Source: Thalassomonas actiniarum
Lineage (GTDB): Bacteria > Pseudomonadota > Gammaproteobacteria > Enterobacterales > Alteromonadaceae
Direction: 5' to 3'
Assembly: GCF_000948975.2 (NCBI RefSeq)
Contig: NZ_CP059735.1
Span: 4,092,001-4,156,000 of the forward strand
Length of the DNA: 64,000 bases
Below are positions 16,813 through 26,462 of the stretch, one piece after another (within the stretch, counting starts at the first letter, position 1; each line of letters opens with the position of its first letter). The notes under the pieces are model-generated. The model was not told the origin of the DNA. It did no database searches and saw only the letters and a program-made list of their open reading frames with translations. Both the position numbers and the translations under genes were made by a program.

Positions 16813-18918
16813 TTAATTAACATCCAAAGTGACACCGCTAAAAGCCTGGTACGCCCTGATGCCAATATGTATGGTTTCACTACCGTTAAGATCAACTGTG
16901 CAGGTCTCGTTATTGCCGTCTGAATAAGGCCGGCAAATATAATCGCCTGTGGTCGGCTGACTTCCTTTTTGGATATACAAGTCGGCATCACCTGTGCCGC
17001 CGGAAATCGTGACATTTATCTGGTTAACACCGCCGGGAGGCTGATATTCATCATATATCCAGTTTCCCTGGGCTGCCGAGAGATCTGTTTTAGGAAATTC
17101 ATCGGGAACATCGGTACTGACCGTGGCAACAATACTGACATTATCAAATGCCGCATAGCCAATCACTTTAATGTGTACCCGCCCTGCACTGGTCATCCGC
17201 AAAGTACAAGACTCATTATTCCCGCTCAGGTACGGACGACAATCATAATCGTTTTTGCTCGGTGCGCTGCCGCTTTTCACATAAAGATCGGCATCGCCGC
17301 TACCGCCACTGATATTAATGAGTACATTGTTATTACCGGCGGGAACATCAATAAAATAGTCGAGTTCGTCGTTTGCGGCGGCGGTTAAACCGTTAACCGG
17401 CACACCTGACTGTAGCTCACCCGGCTGGCCATCAGAAACATTCACACTGATATTGCTTTGCGTCTGATTACCGACATCATCTGTCACCTGTAGTGATACG
17501 CTATAGTTGCCGGTTGCAGCAAAGGTATGTTGCATAGTGGCAGCAGTTGATACCGCAACATCGTCCACTAACCAGCTGTAACCCACAATAGAGCCGTCAA
17601 CATCAACAGAGCCAGTACCGTCAAAGTCACAGACTAATGCATCACAGCTGTAGTTGATAACGGCCACCGGCGGCTGGTTACCGCCGCTGTTATTATCGCC
17701 AAGCGGCGGCACATCGTTAAAGTAGCTGGAAACTTGCGGCCAGATTTGATCAACCCTTACCCCCTGATTTTCACAGCCGCCAAAGTGATGCAAGGCAATC
17801 ACCTTATTGCTGGCCGCGGCAATGACCGGTGAGCCGGAAGAGCCGCCGATAGTGTCACAAAAATAACCGGTATCTGTGCCCGCGCCCCGGCCGTTGGCAG
17901 TGGCAAGATCTATTTCACACAAACCGCTGGCATTGGAATCACTTTCTATCGCCAGCTCTTTCGGGTTACCCGAACCGTGCTGGGCAATATAAATACGCTC
18001 CGATAAGTTCGGCGTTCTCACATCCAACCCGAAGTTACCGAAACCGCTAATGCTGTTAAAATCATTCACGGAAAACAGGGTATAATCGAGCTCATAGTCG
18101 CTTTTAAGCAAGGTATTACCGGTCACTTTTACCGTACCGGCATAATCTGAGCCGCCACAACTTGTTTTCTGGTAATTAAACCAGACTTCGGTATTGCTCA
18201 GTACACTCTGGTTCTCGACACAGTGCTCGTTGGTAAACATCAGGTTGTCTTCGCCGACACGCCAGCCGGTACATAAACCGCTGCCTGACATCAGCAAACG
18301 GGCCACCGGACGGGTGCGCTCATACTCTACCGGGTTTGAACCGGCCCAGCAGGCGACATCCCGGCGCTCGTTCACGCCACAGGTAGATTCAATACCAATA
18401 TCCCCGGATGAACTTTGCTCGCCAAAATAATTGATATCATCGCTATTAAGCCCGGCATTAAAGCGGTCAATGTTGATTTGATGGTGTGCCTGCCATTTAC
18501 TGCCCGGCGCTAAGGTCAAAGTCACCAGTGCGGTATCGCCAAAAACCGACATCGCGGAAAACTGGTTAACACCGTTTTCTACAGCGCTGTCATAAGTGGC
18601 CTGGTTTCTGGCAACACCGTCATAGACGTAACGCTCTTTACCGGCAACGTCGGTCACCGCCACCGAAGCACCGGCGGGGATATTAAAGTGGCTAAAATGC
18701 ACTTTAATAAACTCGGCCCCGGCTTTTTGAATTTTGATCTGATATTCGCGGCCACTGCCATCGGCAAGGCTCAGTGATTTCTGAGGCGACAAAGCAAATT
18801 TTTGCTCAACCGTCTCTGCTATAATTGCCACAGGTGCGGCGGTCTTTTTCACCGTATCGGCATATGCCGCCAGGCTGACGCCACTAAAAACCAGTAAAGC
18901 TAAAACATATTTATACAT
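16813..18918 (-). CDS. Secreted trypsin-like serine protease with PKD and two PPC domains
   Basis: About 701 aa. A signal peptide (MYKYVLALLVFSGVSLAAYA) is followed by a prodomain and a chymotrypsin-fold protease like lysyl endopeptidases: His in FTNEHCVENQ, Asp in YELDYTLF and Ser in GGSSGSPVIA, with several Cys for disulfides. A PKD domain ('AVINYSCDALVCDFDGTGSVD') and two pre-peptidase C-terminal domains ('GDADLYVKSG', 'GDADLYIQKG') follow. These modules bind polymers and are often trimmed after type II secretion. ATG 18918 has AAGGAT 9 bases upstream; TTG 18924 is in frame but badly spaced. It probably degrades extracellular protein. The second PPC ends the protein. Confidence 0.92.
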   Translation of the reverse strand: MYKYVLALLVFSGVSLAAYADTVKKTAAPVAIIAETVEQKFALSPQKSLSLADGSGREYQIKIQKAGAEFIKVHFSHFNIPAGASVAVTDVAGKERYVYDGVARNQATYDSAVENGVNQFSAMSVFGDTALVTLTLAPGSKWQAHHQINIDRFNAGLNSDDINYFGEQSSSGDIGIESTCGVNERRDVACWAGSNPVEYERTRPVARLLMSGSGLCTGWRVGEDNLMFTNEHCVENQSVLSNTEVWFNYQKTSCGGSDYAGTVKVTGNTLLKSDYELDYTLFSVNDFNSISGFGNFGLDVRTPNLSERIYIAQHGSGNPKELAIESDSNASGLCEIDLATANGRGAGTDTGYFCDTIGGSSGSPVIAAASNKVIALHHFGGCENQGVRVDQIWPQVSSYFNDVPPLGDNNSGGNQPPVAVINYSCDALVCDFDGTGSVDVDGSIVGYSWLVDDVAVSTAATMQHTFAATGNYSVSLQVTDDVGNQTQSNISVNVSDGQPGELQSGVPVNGLTAAANDELDYFIDVPAGNNNVLINISGGSGDADLYVKSGSAPSKNDYDCRPYLSGNNESCTLRMTSAGRVHIKVIGYAAFDNVSIVATVSTDVPDEFPKTDLSAAQGNWIYDEYQPPGGVNQINVTISGGTGDADLYIQKGSQPTTGDYICRPYSDGNNETCTVDLNGSETIHIGIRAYQAFSGVTLDVN

Positions 18919-19223
18919 AGTCAAATCATCCTTTTTGACTCGGGTGGGTTAACAGACATATGTAATGCCTGAGTTATATTTTCGTTAAAGAATTACTTCA
19001 ATTTAAGCTTGGTCTATAAATCGCTTTTTTATTAGCCAACTAGAAGCAATTTTCAGCCAAGTTATCAATTAAACGTCATCTTCCACATCGCAATAAAAAT
19101 CGACTTAACGGAGGCATTATTGATTTAACGGAAAAATCCGGTTCTGCAGCTATTACCGCTTTCCCACAAAAGCAGCTAATATTAATTTTTTAGGGTATGT
19201 AACATTCAGGAAAAGGGACTATC
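18919..19223. other. AT-rich intergenic region
   Basis: About 300 bases between the divergent protease and EAL-HDOD genes. AT-rich with likely promoters for both, but I see no gene, strong inverted repeat or clear operator. Confidence 0.5.
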
Positions 19224-20426
19224 GTGAATATTAGTATGCTTGCCAGGCAACCCATCTACAATCATGACAATCAATTGTTTGCTTTTGAGTTATTATATCG
19301 AAGCGGCAATAATCAAAGCGCCCAGGTAACCAATGATTTTGAGGCAACATCCAAGCTGCTTGCCAACTTGTGTATGAATTCCCTGGATGAAGAAATATCG
19401 GCTAACCGCCCGATATTTATCAACGTAGATTTAGCCTTTCTCACTTCCGAGAGTTTTTTTTCCGTCCCGCCGCCCAATGTAGTATTCGAAATTTTAGAAA
19501 CGGTTCAAATCAGCGAATTCAGCATCAACTGCATCAGAAAATTAAAGCAAAGAGGCTTCACCTTTGCCCTGGATGATTTTGAATTAAATGGCCAGCACTC
19601 AAAACTTTTTCCCTATATCTCTTACCTGAAAATAGACGTGCAGGCAGAATCCCTCGATGATGTTGAGCAGTATCTGAGCCACCTTAACGGCCATAATTTC
19701 ACCCTGCTCGCCGAAAAACTCGAAGATGAAGACTGCTTTAACCGCTGCCAGCAAATGGGATTTGAACTGTTCCAGGGCTATTACCTGGAACGCCCGAAAA
19801 TCATCACCGGCAACAAAGTAACCGCCAACAAAAAAGTGGCTTTACAGTTGATTTCTGAGCTGAGCCGTGAAGACATTGATAACGACAAAATCGCCGAGCT
19901 TATTGCTACTGATCCGCGGTTAACCTTTAAATTATTAAAAATTGTCAACTGCCCCCTATATCCGTTTAAACGGGAAATCCAAAATATCCATGAAGCCGTG
20001 GTGATGCTGGGAGTCGATATCATCAAACAGTGGGCACAAATCCTCACCCTGGTATCGGAATCAGAGCAGCCGATTGAACTGTTCCGTACCTTATTGGTGC
20101 GTGCAAAAACCTGTGAGTTATACAGCAAGTCCATTAAACACACCAATGCCAAAGACGCTTTTACCATCGGCTTGTTTTCAGGGCTTGGTGCAGTATTAAA
20201 CACTAAACTTGAAACGATTTTAAAAGAAATACAGCTGGCCGCTCATGTGAAGGCGGCTTTGCTTGATCACGACAACGGTGAGCACAATGTATTATTACTC
20301 GTAAAAGCTTATGAGAAAAATATTGCCCTCAAACCGACATTATCACAAGATCAACAGCAAGATTTAGTAAAACACTACTGGCAAGCAGTCAAATGGACCG
20401 ATACTATCATGACATTAATAACCTGA
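19224..20426 (+). CDS. EAL-HDOD signalling protein (YuxH-like)
   Basis: A 400-aa protein. Residues 1-190 are an EAL-type barrel with 'LARQPIYNHDNQLFAFELLYR' at the start and ALDDFEL near 117. The first catalytic Glu appears as FELLYR instead of EALLR, and the later metal-binding positions look incomplete, so phosphodiesterase activity is doubtful. Residues about 205-400 form an HDOD domain ('LIATDPRLTFKLLKIVN', 'EAVVMLGVDIIKQW'), which lacks HD catalytic residues. Proteins of this architecture (CdgJ, YuxH) affect motility and biofilm, usually by binding partners. The start is GTG with AGGGA upstream. It forms a single-gene unit. Confidence 0.88.
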   Translation: MNISMLARQPIYNHDNQLFAFELLYRSGNNQSAQVTNDFEATSKLLANLCMNSLDEEISANRPIFINVDLAFLTSESFFSVPPPNVVFEILETVQISEFSINCIRKLKQRGFTFALDDFELNGQHSKLFPYISYLKIDVQAESLDDVEQYLSHLNGHNFTLLAEKLEDEDCFNRCQQMGFELFQGYYLERPKIITGNKVTANKKVALQLISELSREDIDNDKIAELIATDPRLTFKLLKIVNCPLYPFKREIQNIHEAVVMLGVDIIKQWAQILTLVSESEQPIELFRTLLVRAKTCELYSKSIKHTNAKDAFTIGLFSGLGAVLNTKLETILKEIQLAAHVKAALLDHDNGEHNVLLLVKAYEKNIALKPTLSQDQQQDLVKHYWQAVKWTDTIMTLIT

Positions 20427-20794
20427 CCGATAAAACCTGTGGCAGCTTCAACTAAAGAGGGCTGATACCGCTATTCATCCCCCTTAAGACAGGCTTTAGC
20501 TTAGGAGCCTTTACTTTGAAATGACATCAAATTATGCCAACAGAGTTAAAGTTATGGTTCAGCTAGCAACAATTTCCTGCAGTAGTTTAGGTTATCCAAT
20601 TAATTCAAAGCCTTATTACAAAGCCAATATTGCTTCACATCATCATTTAGCGATTAAAAATAACAATCACTGTTTTCCCCAAAAGCATAACCCAAAAACC
20701 TAAATCCTTCCTTGCCCTGGCGATTATTAGGCTCAAAGGCTTAACCATGCTAGTATACCGACTCAAGTAGCAATTCAAGTAGCCGTATTTTAGT
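20427..20794. other. Intergenic region without a supported gene
   Basis: About 370 bases after the EAL-HDOD gene. A weak inverted repeat (AGGCT...AGCCT near 20490-20510) may be a terminator. A 60-codon open frame at 20521 has no ribosome site and odd composition, so I do not call it. Confidence 0.4.
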
Positions 20795-21535
20795 ATGTAT
20801 AAGCTGTATTATTTACTTGGTTTTTTACTGGTTTTTAATGTACCGGCCCAAACCCCCGTTAGCGCCAGCTACGAGTTCGCCTCAATTGAATATCTCTCAG
20901 AGCAGGAACTTGGCCGTATCGTACTTCCGCAAATTTATAAAAACCTGGGCATAGATATCAACATCATCCCCTTCCCCGCCAATCGCGCCCAGTACGTTGC
21001 ATCATCAGGCAAAAAAGATGGCGAAATTATGCGAATATGGACCTACGGGGATGAAAACAGCACCACCATCAGAGTGCCCACCCCTTATTATTATCTGGAA
21101 ACCATGCCGTTTGTGTTAAAACAACAGCAGATCACTATCAGGCATATACAAGACCTGAAAAACTATAAACTGGTCAAAGTCAGGGGTGTTAAACATACCA
21201 ATAATATTACCGCAGGGCTGAGCCAGGTTTATGAAGTAAACAGCACAGAAGCCATGTTCAAATTGCTAAGAAGCGGTAAGATCGATGTCGCCTTAACCAA
21301 CACCCTTGACGGTAATTTGGTACTCAAGAGATTGGGATATAAAGACATTATTGCCATGGAAAAGCCGTTAGCCGTCTTACCGCTTTATCACTATATCTAT
21401 CAAAAGCATCAAGCTTTAGTCCCGGTCATAGATCAAGAAATCAAACGTCTTAAAAATAACGGTGATCTACAGCAGCTGATTGAAAAAGCAGAAAAGCAGA
21501 TAATCCAGAACAATGGCTTATATGTTACACCTTAA
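20795..21535 (+). CDS. Periplasmic solute-binding-like protein (SBP_bac_3 type)
   Basis: A 246-aa protein with a signal peptide (MYKLYYLLGFLLVFNVPAQ) and the fold pattern of family 3 solute-binding proteins: 'LPQIYKNLGIDINIIPFPANRA', then a hinge region and 'VYEVNSTEAMFKLLRSGKIDVALTN'. No permease or ATPase gene is beside it. In Alteromonadales such lone binding proteins are common, often as sensors or scavengers of amino acids; which applies here is unknown. The protein is shorter than transporter SBPs by about 20 residues but looks complete. Two others of similar type lie at about 52.4 kb and 56.2 kb. Confidence 0.75.
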   Translation: MYKLYYLLGFLLVFNVPAQTPVSASYEFASIEYLSEQELGRIVLPQIYKNLGIDINIIPFPANRAQYVASSGKKDGEIMRIWTYGDENSTTIRVPTPYYYLETMPFVLKQQQITIRHIQDLKNYKLVKVRGVKHTNNITAGLSQVYEVNSTEAMFKLLRSGKIDVALTNTLDGNLVLKRLGYKDIIAMEKPLAVLPLYHYIYQKHQALVPVIDQEIKRLKNNGDLQQLIEKAEKQIIQNNGLYVTP

Positions 21536-21854
21536 TCACACCCGTTCATGCTTCCTGGCATCAAACTCCTCCCTAAACACTTATCGATAAGCCAGCAATA
21601 CTTTTAAGCCGGCCAAACGAACAAGAAAATATTAAATCATTATTATTCAATGCATTGGCTAATTTACATTCACTTTTATGTTGTATTGATTAAATTTTAT
21701 ATAAATATATTGTATGCAGTATATTATTTTCCTGCTAAATTCTAAAAGCTAGGTTTATCAACTTGCCAGCTTACCCGTATCCATTAGTTGCCAAGCCCCC
21801 AATGTTAAACCCGGTTTTAGGACAAAAAAACAATAAAGATAAAAGGAAGATAAC
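21536..21854. other. AT-rich promoter region of the M43 protease
   Basis: About 320 bases with a very AT-rich stretch (21,640-21,730). It probably carries the protease promoter. No coding sequence or clear palindrome is visible. Confidence 0.5.
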
Positions 21855-24332
21855 ATGTCTAACAAAATAATATCCGGACTCTCCCTGAGCCTGCTGTGCT
21901 GCAGCGCCTGGGCGGGTGCCTCACTGAAAACCACGCCACTGCCCGCAGATTTAGCCTTTCTAAATCAGACTATTAACAATCAGACAACTAATACAAATAA
22001 AGCAAGCGGGCAAATTTGCGGTACCGACAATAACAATCAAAGCTGGCAGCAAATCCAGCGGGAAAACCGCCGCTTTCTCGCCGACAGCAAAAGCAGCAGC
22101 AATGAAATATTAAACCAGCTACAACAAACCCAAGTCGCGGCCACTGAAAACAGCCAGGCCGTTGACGGGCGTTATTACGTCCCGGTTGTGTTTCACATTT
22201 ATGGCCGGCAATTTAATTGCGATAACGGCGGCGACTGCTTAACGGATGAGAAAATCATTGATGCTCTCAATAAAACCAACGAAGATTTTCTCGGCCTCAA
22301 CACCCAGGACGGCCCTATAGCCGCAGAATTTCAAGCGATCCGGGAAAACCTCAATATTGAATTTGTGCTGGCGCAAAAAGACCCTTCAGGACAGGCTTCA
22401 ACCGGTATTGTCCGCTACAATCGCGAGCAAAAGGGTTATGGCAACGGCTCCAGCCATAACAGCGAAATCGCCGCTGACGCCTGGGATAATTTCAAATATA
22501 TGAATGTCTATATTATGAATGATCTCTATGACGACGGCAGCACCAATAATTCAGGTGTCGCCTGGTATCCCCAGGTTTCCATGTCGGAAAGCAATACCGC
22601 CCGGGTGGTATACAACGGCGCTTATCTGGGCACCAATACCAATGAAAACTTCCGCTCGGTGCTCACCCACGAGTTCGGCCATTTCCTCAACCTTCCTCAC
22701 ACCTTTGAAGACGGCTGTAGCGTACACCAGGCAGGTTTTTGCGAAGTCACAGGTGATCGCGCCTGTGATACCCCGCAAATGGGCAGCTCGGATATGGCAG
22801 ACAATCATCTGAACTGCATGGGGCAACCCACCAATACCGAAAACTTTATGCATTACACCGACAACTACGCCATGTTTACCGCCGAGCAAACCAAGCGTAT
22901 GACCGCCGCCTTGCACGGCCCTGCCCGGGCGAGTTTATGGAGCAACAGTAACTTGATCGCCACCGGTTTATCCCAATACACCAGTGACGCAGATCACCCC
23001 TGGGATGGCTCGGGTACCGACTTGATCCCCTCAGGCAGCGCCATAGTCGATATCAGCGGCATTTCTGCCAACAAGGGAGAAGTAGAGACCTTCACTGCCG
23101 ACATTCCAAGCGGCACCCAGGCGGTGGCTTTTTACCTGGACAACTTTGGCGATAAAGACCCGGATCTGTATGTCTCCAAAGGCAGTGAACCGCAAAAAAA
23201 TGGCGATACCTGGGTAGCAGATCACATCTCGTTTAAAAGCCCGGGCACTGCCGAACTCATCACTCTCTCCAGTCCTTCTGCCAGCGATACCTATTATGCC
23301 GCGGTAGATGCATATTCCGAGTACAGCAATGCCAGGTTAAGGGTATTGGGCACCACAGATCCAAGCCTTTGCGATACTTGTCGCCGTGAGTTTTTACACG
23401 ACGAACAAAACCTGCAATCCGCTAAAGGCGCAACACCGAAAGAATACCAATTCAATGTGCCAAATAACGCCAGCAAAACCCTGGTGGTGATCCCCGGCGG
23501 GTATAGCGGAGATCCCGACATTTACGTGCGTAAAGGACAAAAACCCACCAATGATAATTACGATTGCCGGCCTTTTAGCGCCCCTAAAATGGCGGAATAT
23601 TGTGAAATCAGCGGCGGCGGCACAGTCCATGTCATGATTGACCCTTTCCTCGAATACTCAGAGGTTAACCTGCAGGTTTATTATGAAACCAATGACCAGG
23701 CAGGCCAAAGCCCCATCGCCCAAGCCAACGGCGACTATTCGGGCGTACAGGAACAGGCCGTCAGCTTTAGCAGTGCAGGCAGCAATGATCCCGACGGCAA
23801 CATTGTCAGCTACCACTGGCAGTTTGGCGACGGGATGAGCAGCAACGATGCTGATCCCGTGCATACTTACACCAGCAGCGGTGAATTTACTGCCACCCTG
23901 ACCGTTACCGATAATGACGGTCTTGAAGCGACAGATAGCGCCACAGTTACCATCAGCGGCCAGTCTTTACCGCTGGAAAGTGTCTGCGAAACCCAGGCAG
24001 CCATCACAGGCGGACGTTTAACCTCGGGTAAGGCCGAATGTTTAGGGACAAGTCAAAATATTTGGCTGAGCCTGGGGGATGTCAGCGGCCACCAGAGCCT
24101 GGCCGTCACCATCGCCCACGGCCAGGGCAACCTGGATTTATATTACCGCCACGGCGGCTGGCCTTCAGGCAGCAGCTATGACGCCTCTTCGGAAAATGCC
24201 GGTAACAGTGAGTGCATCTATATTGCCGATCTCAGTCAGATCAGCAGCTATTGGGGTTATTTCCAAGTGAAAAACTCCACCGGCGGCGCCACTATGTTAG
24301 CTGAATTTGATACCGACGGCTGTCGCCGGTAA
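21855..24332 (+). CDS. Secreted M43-family metalloprotease with PPC and PKD domains
   Basis: An 825-aa exoenzyme. A signal peptide (MSNKIISGLSLSLLCCSAWAG) is followed by a propeptide and a metzincin domain with the zinc site HEFGHFLNLPHTF near residue 275, and a Met-turn at FMHYTDNYAMF near 330. The usual Gly of HExxHxxG is Asn here, a substitution I recall in some M43 members. Then come PPC-like modules (about 400-500 and 515-610), a PKD domain ('SSAGSNDPDGNIVSYHWQFG', about 625-700) and a C-terminal PPC-like module. It probably digests extracellular protein. AAGGAAGATAAC before ATG is a good ribosome site. Confidence 0.92.
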   Translation: MSNKIISGLSLSLLCCSAWAGASLKTTPLPADLAFLNQTINNQTTNTNKASGQICGTDNNNQSWQQIQRENRRFLADSKSSSNEILNQLQQTQVAATENSQAVDGRYYVPVVFHIYGRQFNCDNGGDCLTDEKIIDALNKTNEDFLGLNTQDGPIAAEFQAIRENLNIEFVLAQKDPSGQASTGIVRYNREQKGYGNGSSHNSEIAADAWDNFKYMNVYIMNDLYDDGSTNNSGVAWYPQVSMSESNTARVVYNGAYLGTNTNENFRSVLTHEFGHFLNLPHTFEDGCSVHQAGFCEVTGDRACDTPQMGSSDMADNHLNCMGQPTNTENFMHYTDNYAMFTAEQTKRMTAALHGPARASLWSNSNLIATGLSQYTSDADHPWDGSGTDLIPSGSAIVDISGISANKGEVETFTADIPSGTQAVAFYLDNFGDKDPDLYVSKGSEPQKNGDTWVADHISFKSPGTAELITLSSPSASDTYYAAVDAYSEYSNARLRVLGTTDPSLCDTCRREFLHDEQNLQSAKGATPKEYQFNVPNNASKTLVVIPGGYSGDPDIYVRKGQKPTNDNYDCRPFSAPKMAEYCEISGGGTVHVMIDPFLEYSEVNLQVYYETNDQAGQSPIAQANGDYSGVQEQAVSFSSAGSNDPDGNIVSYHWQFGDGMSSNDADPVHTYTSSGEFTATLTVTDNDGLEATDSATVTISGQSLPLESVCETQAAITGGRLTSGKAECLGTSQNIWLSLGDVSGHQSLAVTIAHGQGNLDLYYRHGGWPSGSSYDASSENAGNSECIYIADLSQISSYWGYFQVKNSTGGATMLAEFDTDGCRR

Positions 24333-24346
24333 TAGATTTTTTGAGC

Positions 24347-24374
24347 AAAACGGTCCGGTAACAGGACCGTTTTT
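24347..24374 (+). terminator. Rho-independent terminator of the M43 protease gene
   Basis: AAAACGGTCC (24347-24356) pairs with GGACCGTTTT (24364-24373), 7-base loop, T-run at the end. It lies 15 bases past the stop. Confidence 0.88.
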
Positions 24375-24472
24375 ACCTGGCATAACCGCCTGACGATACT
24401 TTAAAACAAAGCAAGTTTTACAAAATTAAAGTTAAGCGATAAACGGGGGTTCCCTGATAGCAGCTTTGCTGC

Positions 24473-26101
24473 TCAGATAGAAAAGTCCATTACAGCTTTA
24501 CTCTGATGCAGCTTGTTCATTGCAAATAGCTTGTAATCCATATCCGACTGTAAAATATGCCTGGCGAGCCAATTATACATAAAAATGGCTATTTTATGAT
24601 GTAATTCAATATCATAATCATCCAATTTTGCTTTTAACCGGATAAACTTCTTGATCAGTGCCTTATGATGCTTACTATGCTCGACAAGTCTTGGGTAATG
24701 CATCTCTGCCAGCAACTTTTCTTCTTCGCGAAAATGGTATTGTACGTACAGGCCCAGTTGTTCAAATACCCTGGCAACATCCTCTTTGTTTTCCGAATGA
24801 AAAAACTCGTTAATGAGTAAAAACAGTTTTTTGTGCTGTTCATCCATGCTTTTATTGCCAACGGAATATTCAGGACGCCACTCAATTTCCTCTATTGGAG
24901 AATTATCCTGTTTCTTCAATGTTTCTTTAATTTTATTCACCTCAGCCCGTACCGTTTTATAAATAACTCCCTGGCTGGACGGTTTGACAATATAAGCATT
25001 AATCCCAAGCAGCACCCATTTTTTTATCAGTACTTTATCTTTGTTATGGCTAAAGGCAATTATCGGCAATTTACTGCCTGAGGCGCGGATACGCTCGGTC
25101 ACTTCAATGCCGTCCAACTTCGGCAGACCGTAGGCAAGCAACATAATATCCGGGCTAAAAGAAACAAACTGCTGCAGGGCATCAATACCGTTGCTGGCGA
25201 CAGCAAAATCAAACTCGGTTTTCTCAAAAATATCTTTTAACACTTGCACCATTAAACTCGAATGCTCGGCAATCAGCAGTCTGTACCTTTTCCTTTTTTT
25301 AGCTTGCTCAGGCTCGGCATTTCGCTCAGGTAACTTACTTTTGCCGTGCAAATAATTTTCTATCTTTTGCGGGATATCCGCGCCCAAAGGTGTGACTTTA
25401 GCAGCTATGCTTTGATTGAGTTTTTCAACATCAAGCAGTTGATCTAAAACATTTTGCATTTGAAAAGAAATATTTTCATTAAGTTCACTCATGGCCGTTT
25501 CAACAATTTGCTGAAATAACAAGTGAATTTCATCGTTATCCAGCTGCTCTCTGGCTGAAGTAAAAATTTTGCTTTCACAGATATCCAACTGCTGCCGGAA
25601 AGACTTTTTCAGGCTTACCCCGTGCTCAATACAAGAAGCAAGCTCTTCCTCCCCTTCGGCGATTAAATCATTGACACTGCTATTTTGTTTGCTTTCAACA
25701 AGCTTTAACGCTTGCTGCAGCACCAGTTTCAGCCTGTAAGGTTCATTCAAAGGATTGATGATGGCATAGTTATCGAACAAGCCGTTCTCACAGGCAATAA
25801 ATGCCCGTGGCGACTCTCTGTTTCTGATTAACAAAACAGCAATATGCGGGGCTATATCCCTGGCATGGGACTCTAAAAATTCAACATAAAATTTAATGCT
25901 GTTACTGACATTATTGCAGGAGAGTAAAATGACCTTAGGCTCTAAAACAATCAAATCGTCAGTGCATGAATCGCTTATTTTCATCGAGTGGATGTTGATA
26001 TCAAGATCTTGAATACGCTTTATGGCTTCATGTATCACTTCCGATTCTTGATAAAGAATAACAACATCGGGGTTATGACAATGATTTCTCCTGACAGCCA
26101 T
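24473..26101 (-). CDS. Degenerate receiver plus bacteriohemerythrin signalling protein
   Basis: About 542 aa. An N-terminal receiver-like domain ('DVVILYQESEVIHEAIKRI', about 1-120) and helices lead to a second receiver domain (about 275-395: 'YRLLIAEHSSLMVQVL', 'PDIMLLAYGLPKLDG', 'IVKPSS'). The phospho-acceptor Asp is replaced in LLAYGLP and the acidic pair is altered, so it is probably not phosphorylated. The last 130 residues are a hemerythrin with a full ligand set: MDEQHKKLF, YHFREEEKLL, HSKHHKALI and 'HILQSDMDYK'. It should bind O2 or NO through a di-iron centre. ATG 26101 has AAGGA 9 bases upstream; GTG 26107 is in frame. Divergent from the TonB receptor gene. Confidence 0.85.
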   Translation of the reverse strand: MAVRRNHCHNPDVVILYQESEVIHEAIKRIQDLDINIHSMKISDSCTDDLIVLEPKVILLSCNNVSNSIKFYVEFLESHARDIAPHIAVLLIRNRESPRAFIACENGLFDNYAIINPLNEPYRLKLVLQQALKLVESKQNSSVNDLIAEGEEELASCIEHGVSLKKSFRQQLDICESKIFTSAREQLDNDEIHLLFQQIVETAMSELNENISFQMQNVLDQLLDVEKLNQSIAAKVTPLGADIPQKIENYLHGKSKLPERNAEPEQAKKRKRYRLLIAEHSSLMVQVLKDIFEKTEFDFAVASNGIDALQQFVSFSPDIMLLAYGLPKLDGIEVTERIRASGSKLPIIAFSHNKDKVLIKKWVLLGINAYIVKPSSQGVIYKTVRAEVNKIKETLKKQDNSPIEEIEWRPEYSVGNKSMDEQHKKLFLLINEFFHSENKEDVARVFEQLGLYVQYHFREEEKLLAEMHYPRLVEHSKHHKALIKKFIRLKAKLDDYDIELHHKIAIFMYNWLARHILQSDMDYKLFAMNKLHQSKAVMDFSI

Positions 26102-26462
26102 ATGCACTTCATCCTTAAATTGATCTTATAGATAGTGTTAATTAATCACGGCGACGATTTTTAGTATAGAACAAATCATAAGAACAGCAGCATGCTCTGC
26201 CCTATGCTTCCCTCAAAAAATTCAATAAGTTAGCTCATGAAAGCCAAAGCATGAGCCTGAAGACAGCTCAGATGAATATGCCATATCGATAATAACCGTA
26301 AACAAAGCCAACCCTGGATATACAGACAACAAGATGAAAAAATTCAACTATAATTTTCCGGTACAACACAGTTCAGGCTGGTACCTGTAAACGTCGATCA
26401 GGGACAGAAGTACGTATTGCGGTACTCGCGCAATCGAGAAAAATGACTTGCCAAGGTCCCTT
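26102..26462. other. Intergenic region between divergent genes
   Basis: About 360 bases between the hemerythrin gene and the TonB-receptor gene. It should contain both promoters. I see no terminator and no Fur-like box that I would defend. Confidence 0.45.

Noticed and set aside
20521-20703. 60-codon open frame
   Set aside because: No ribosome site, Asn/His-rich unlike local proteins, and no signal of coupling to neighbours.
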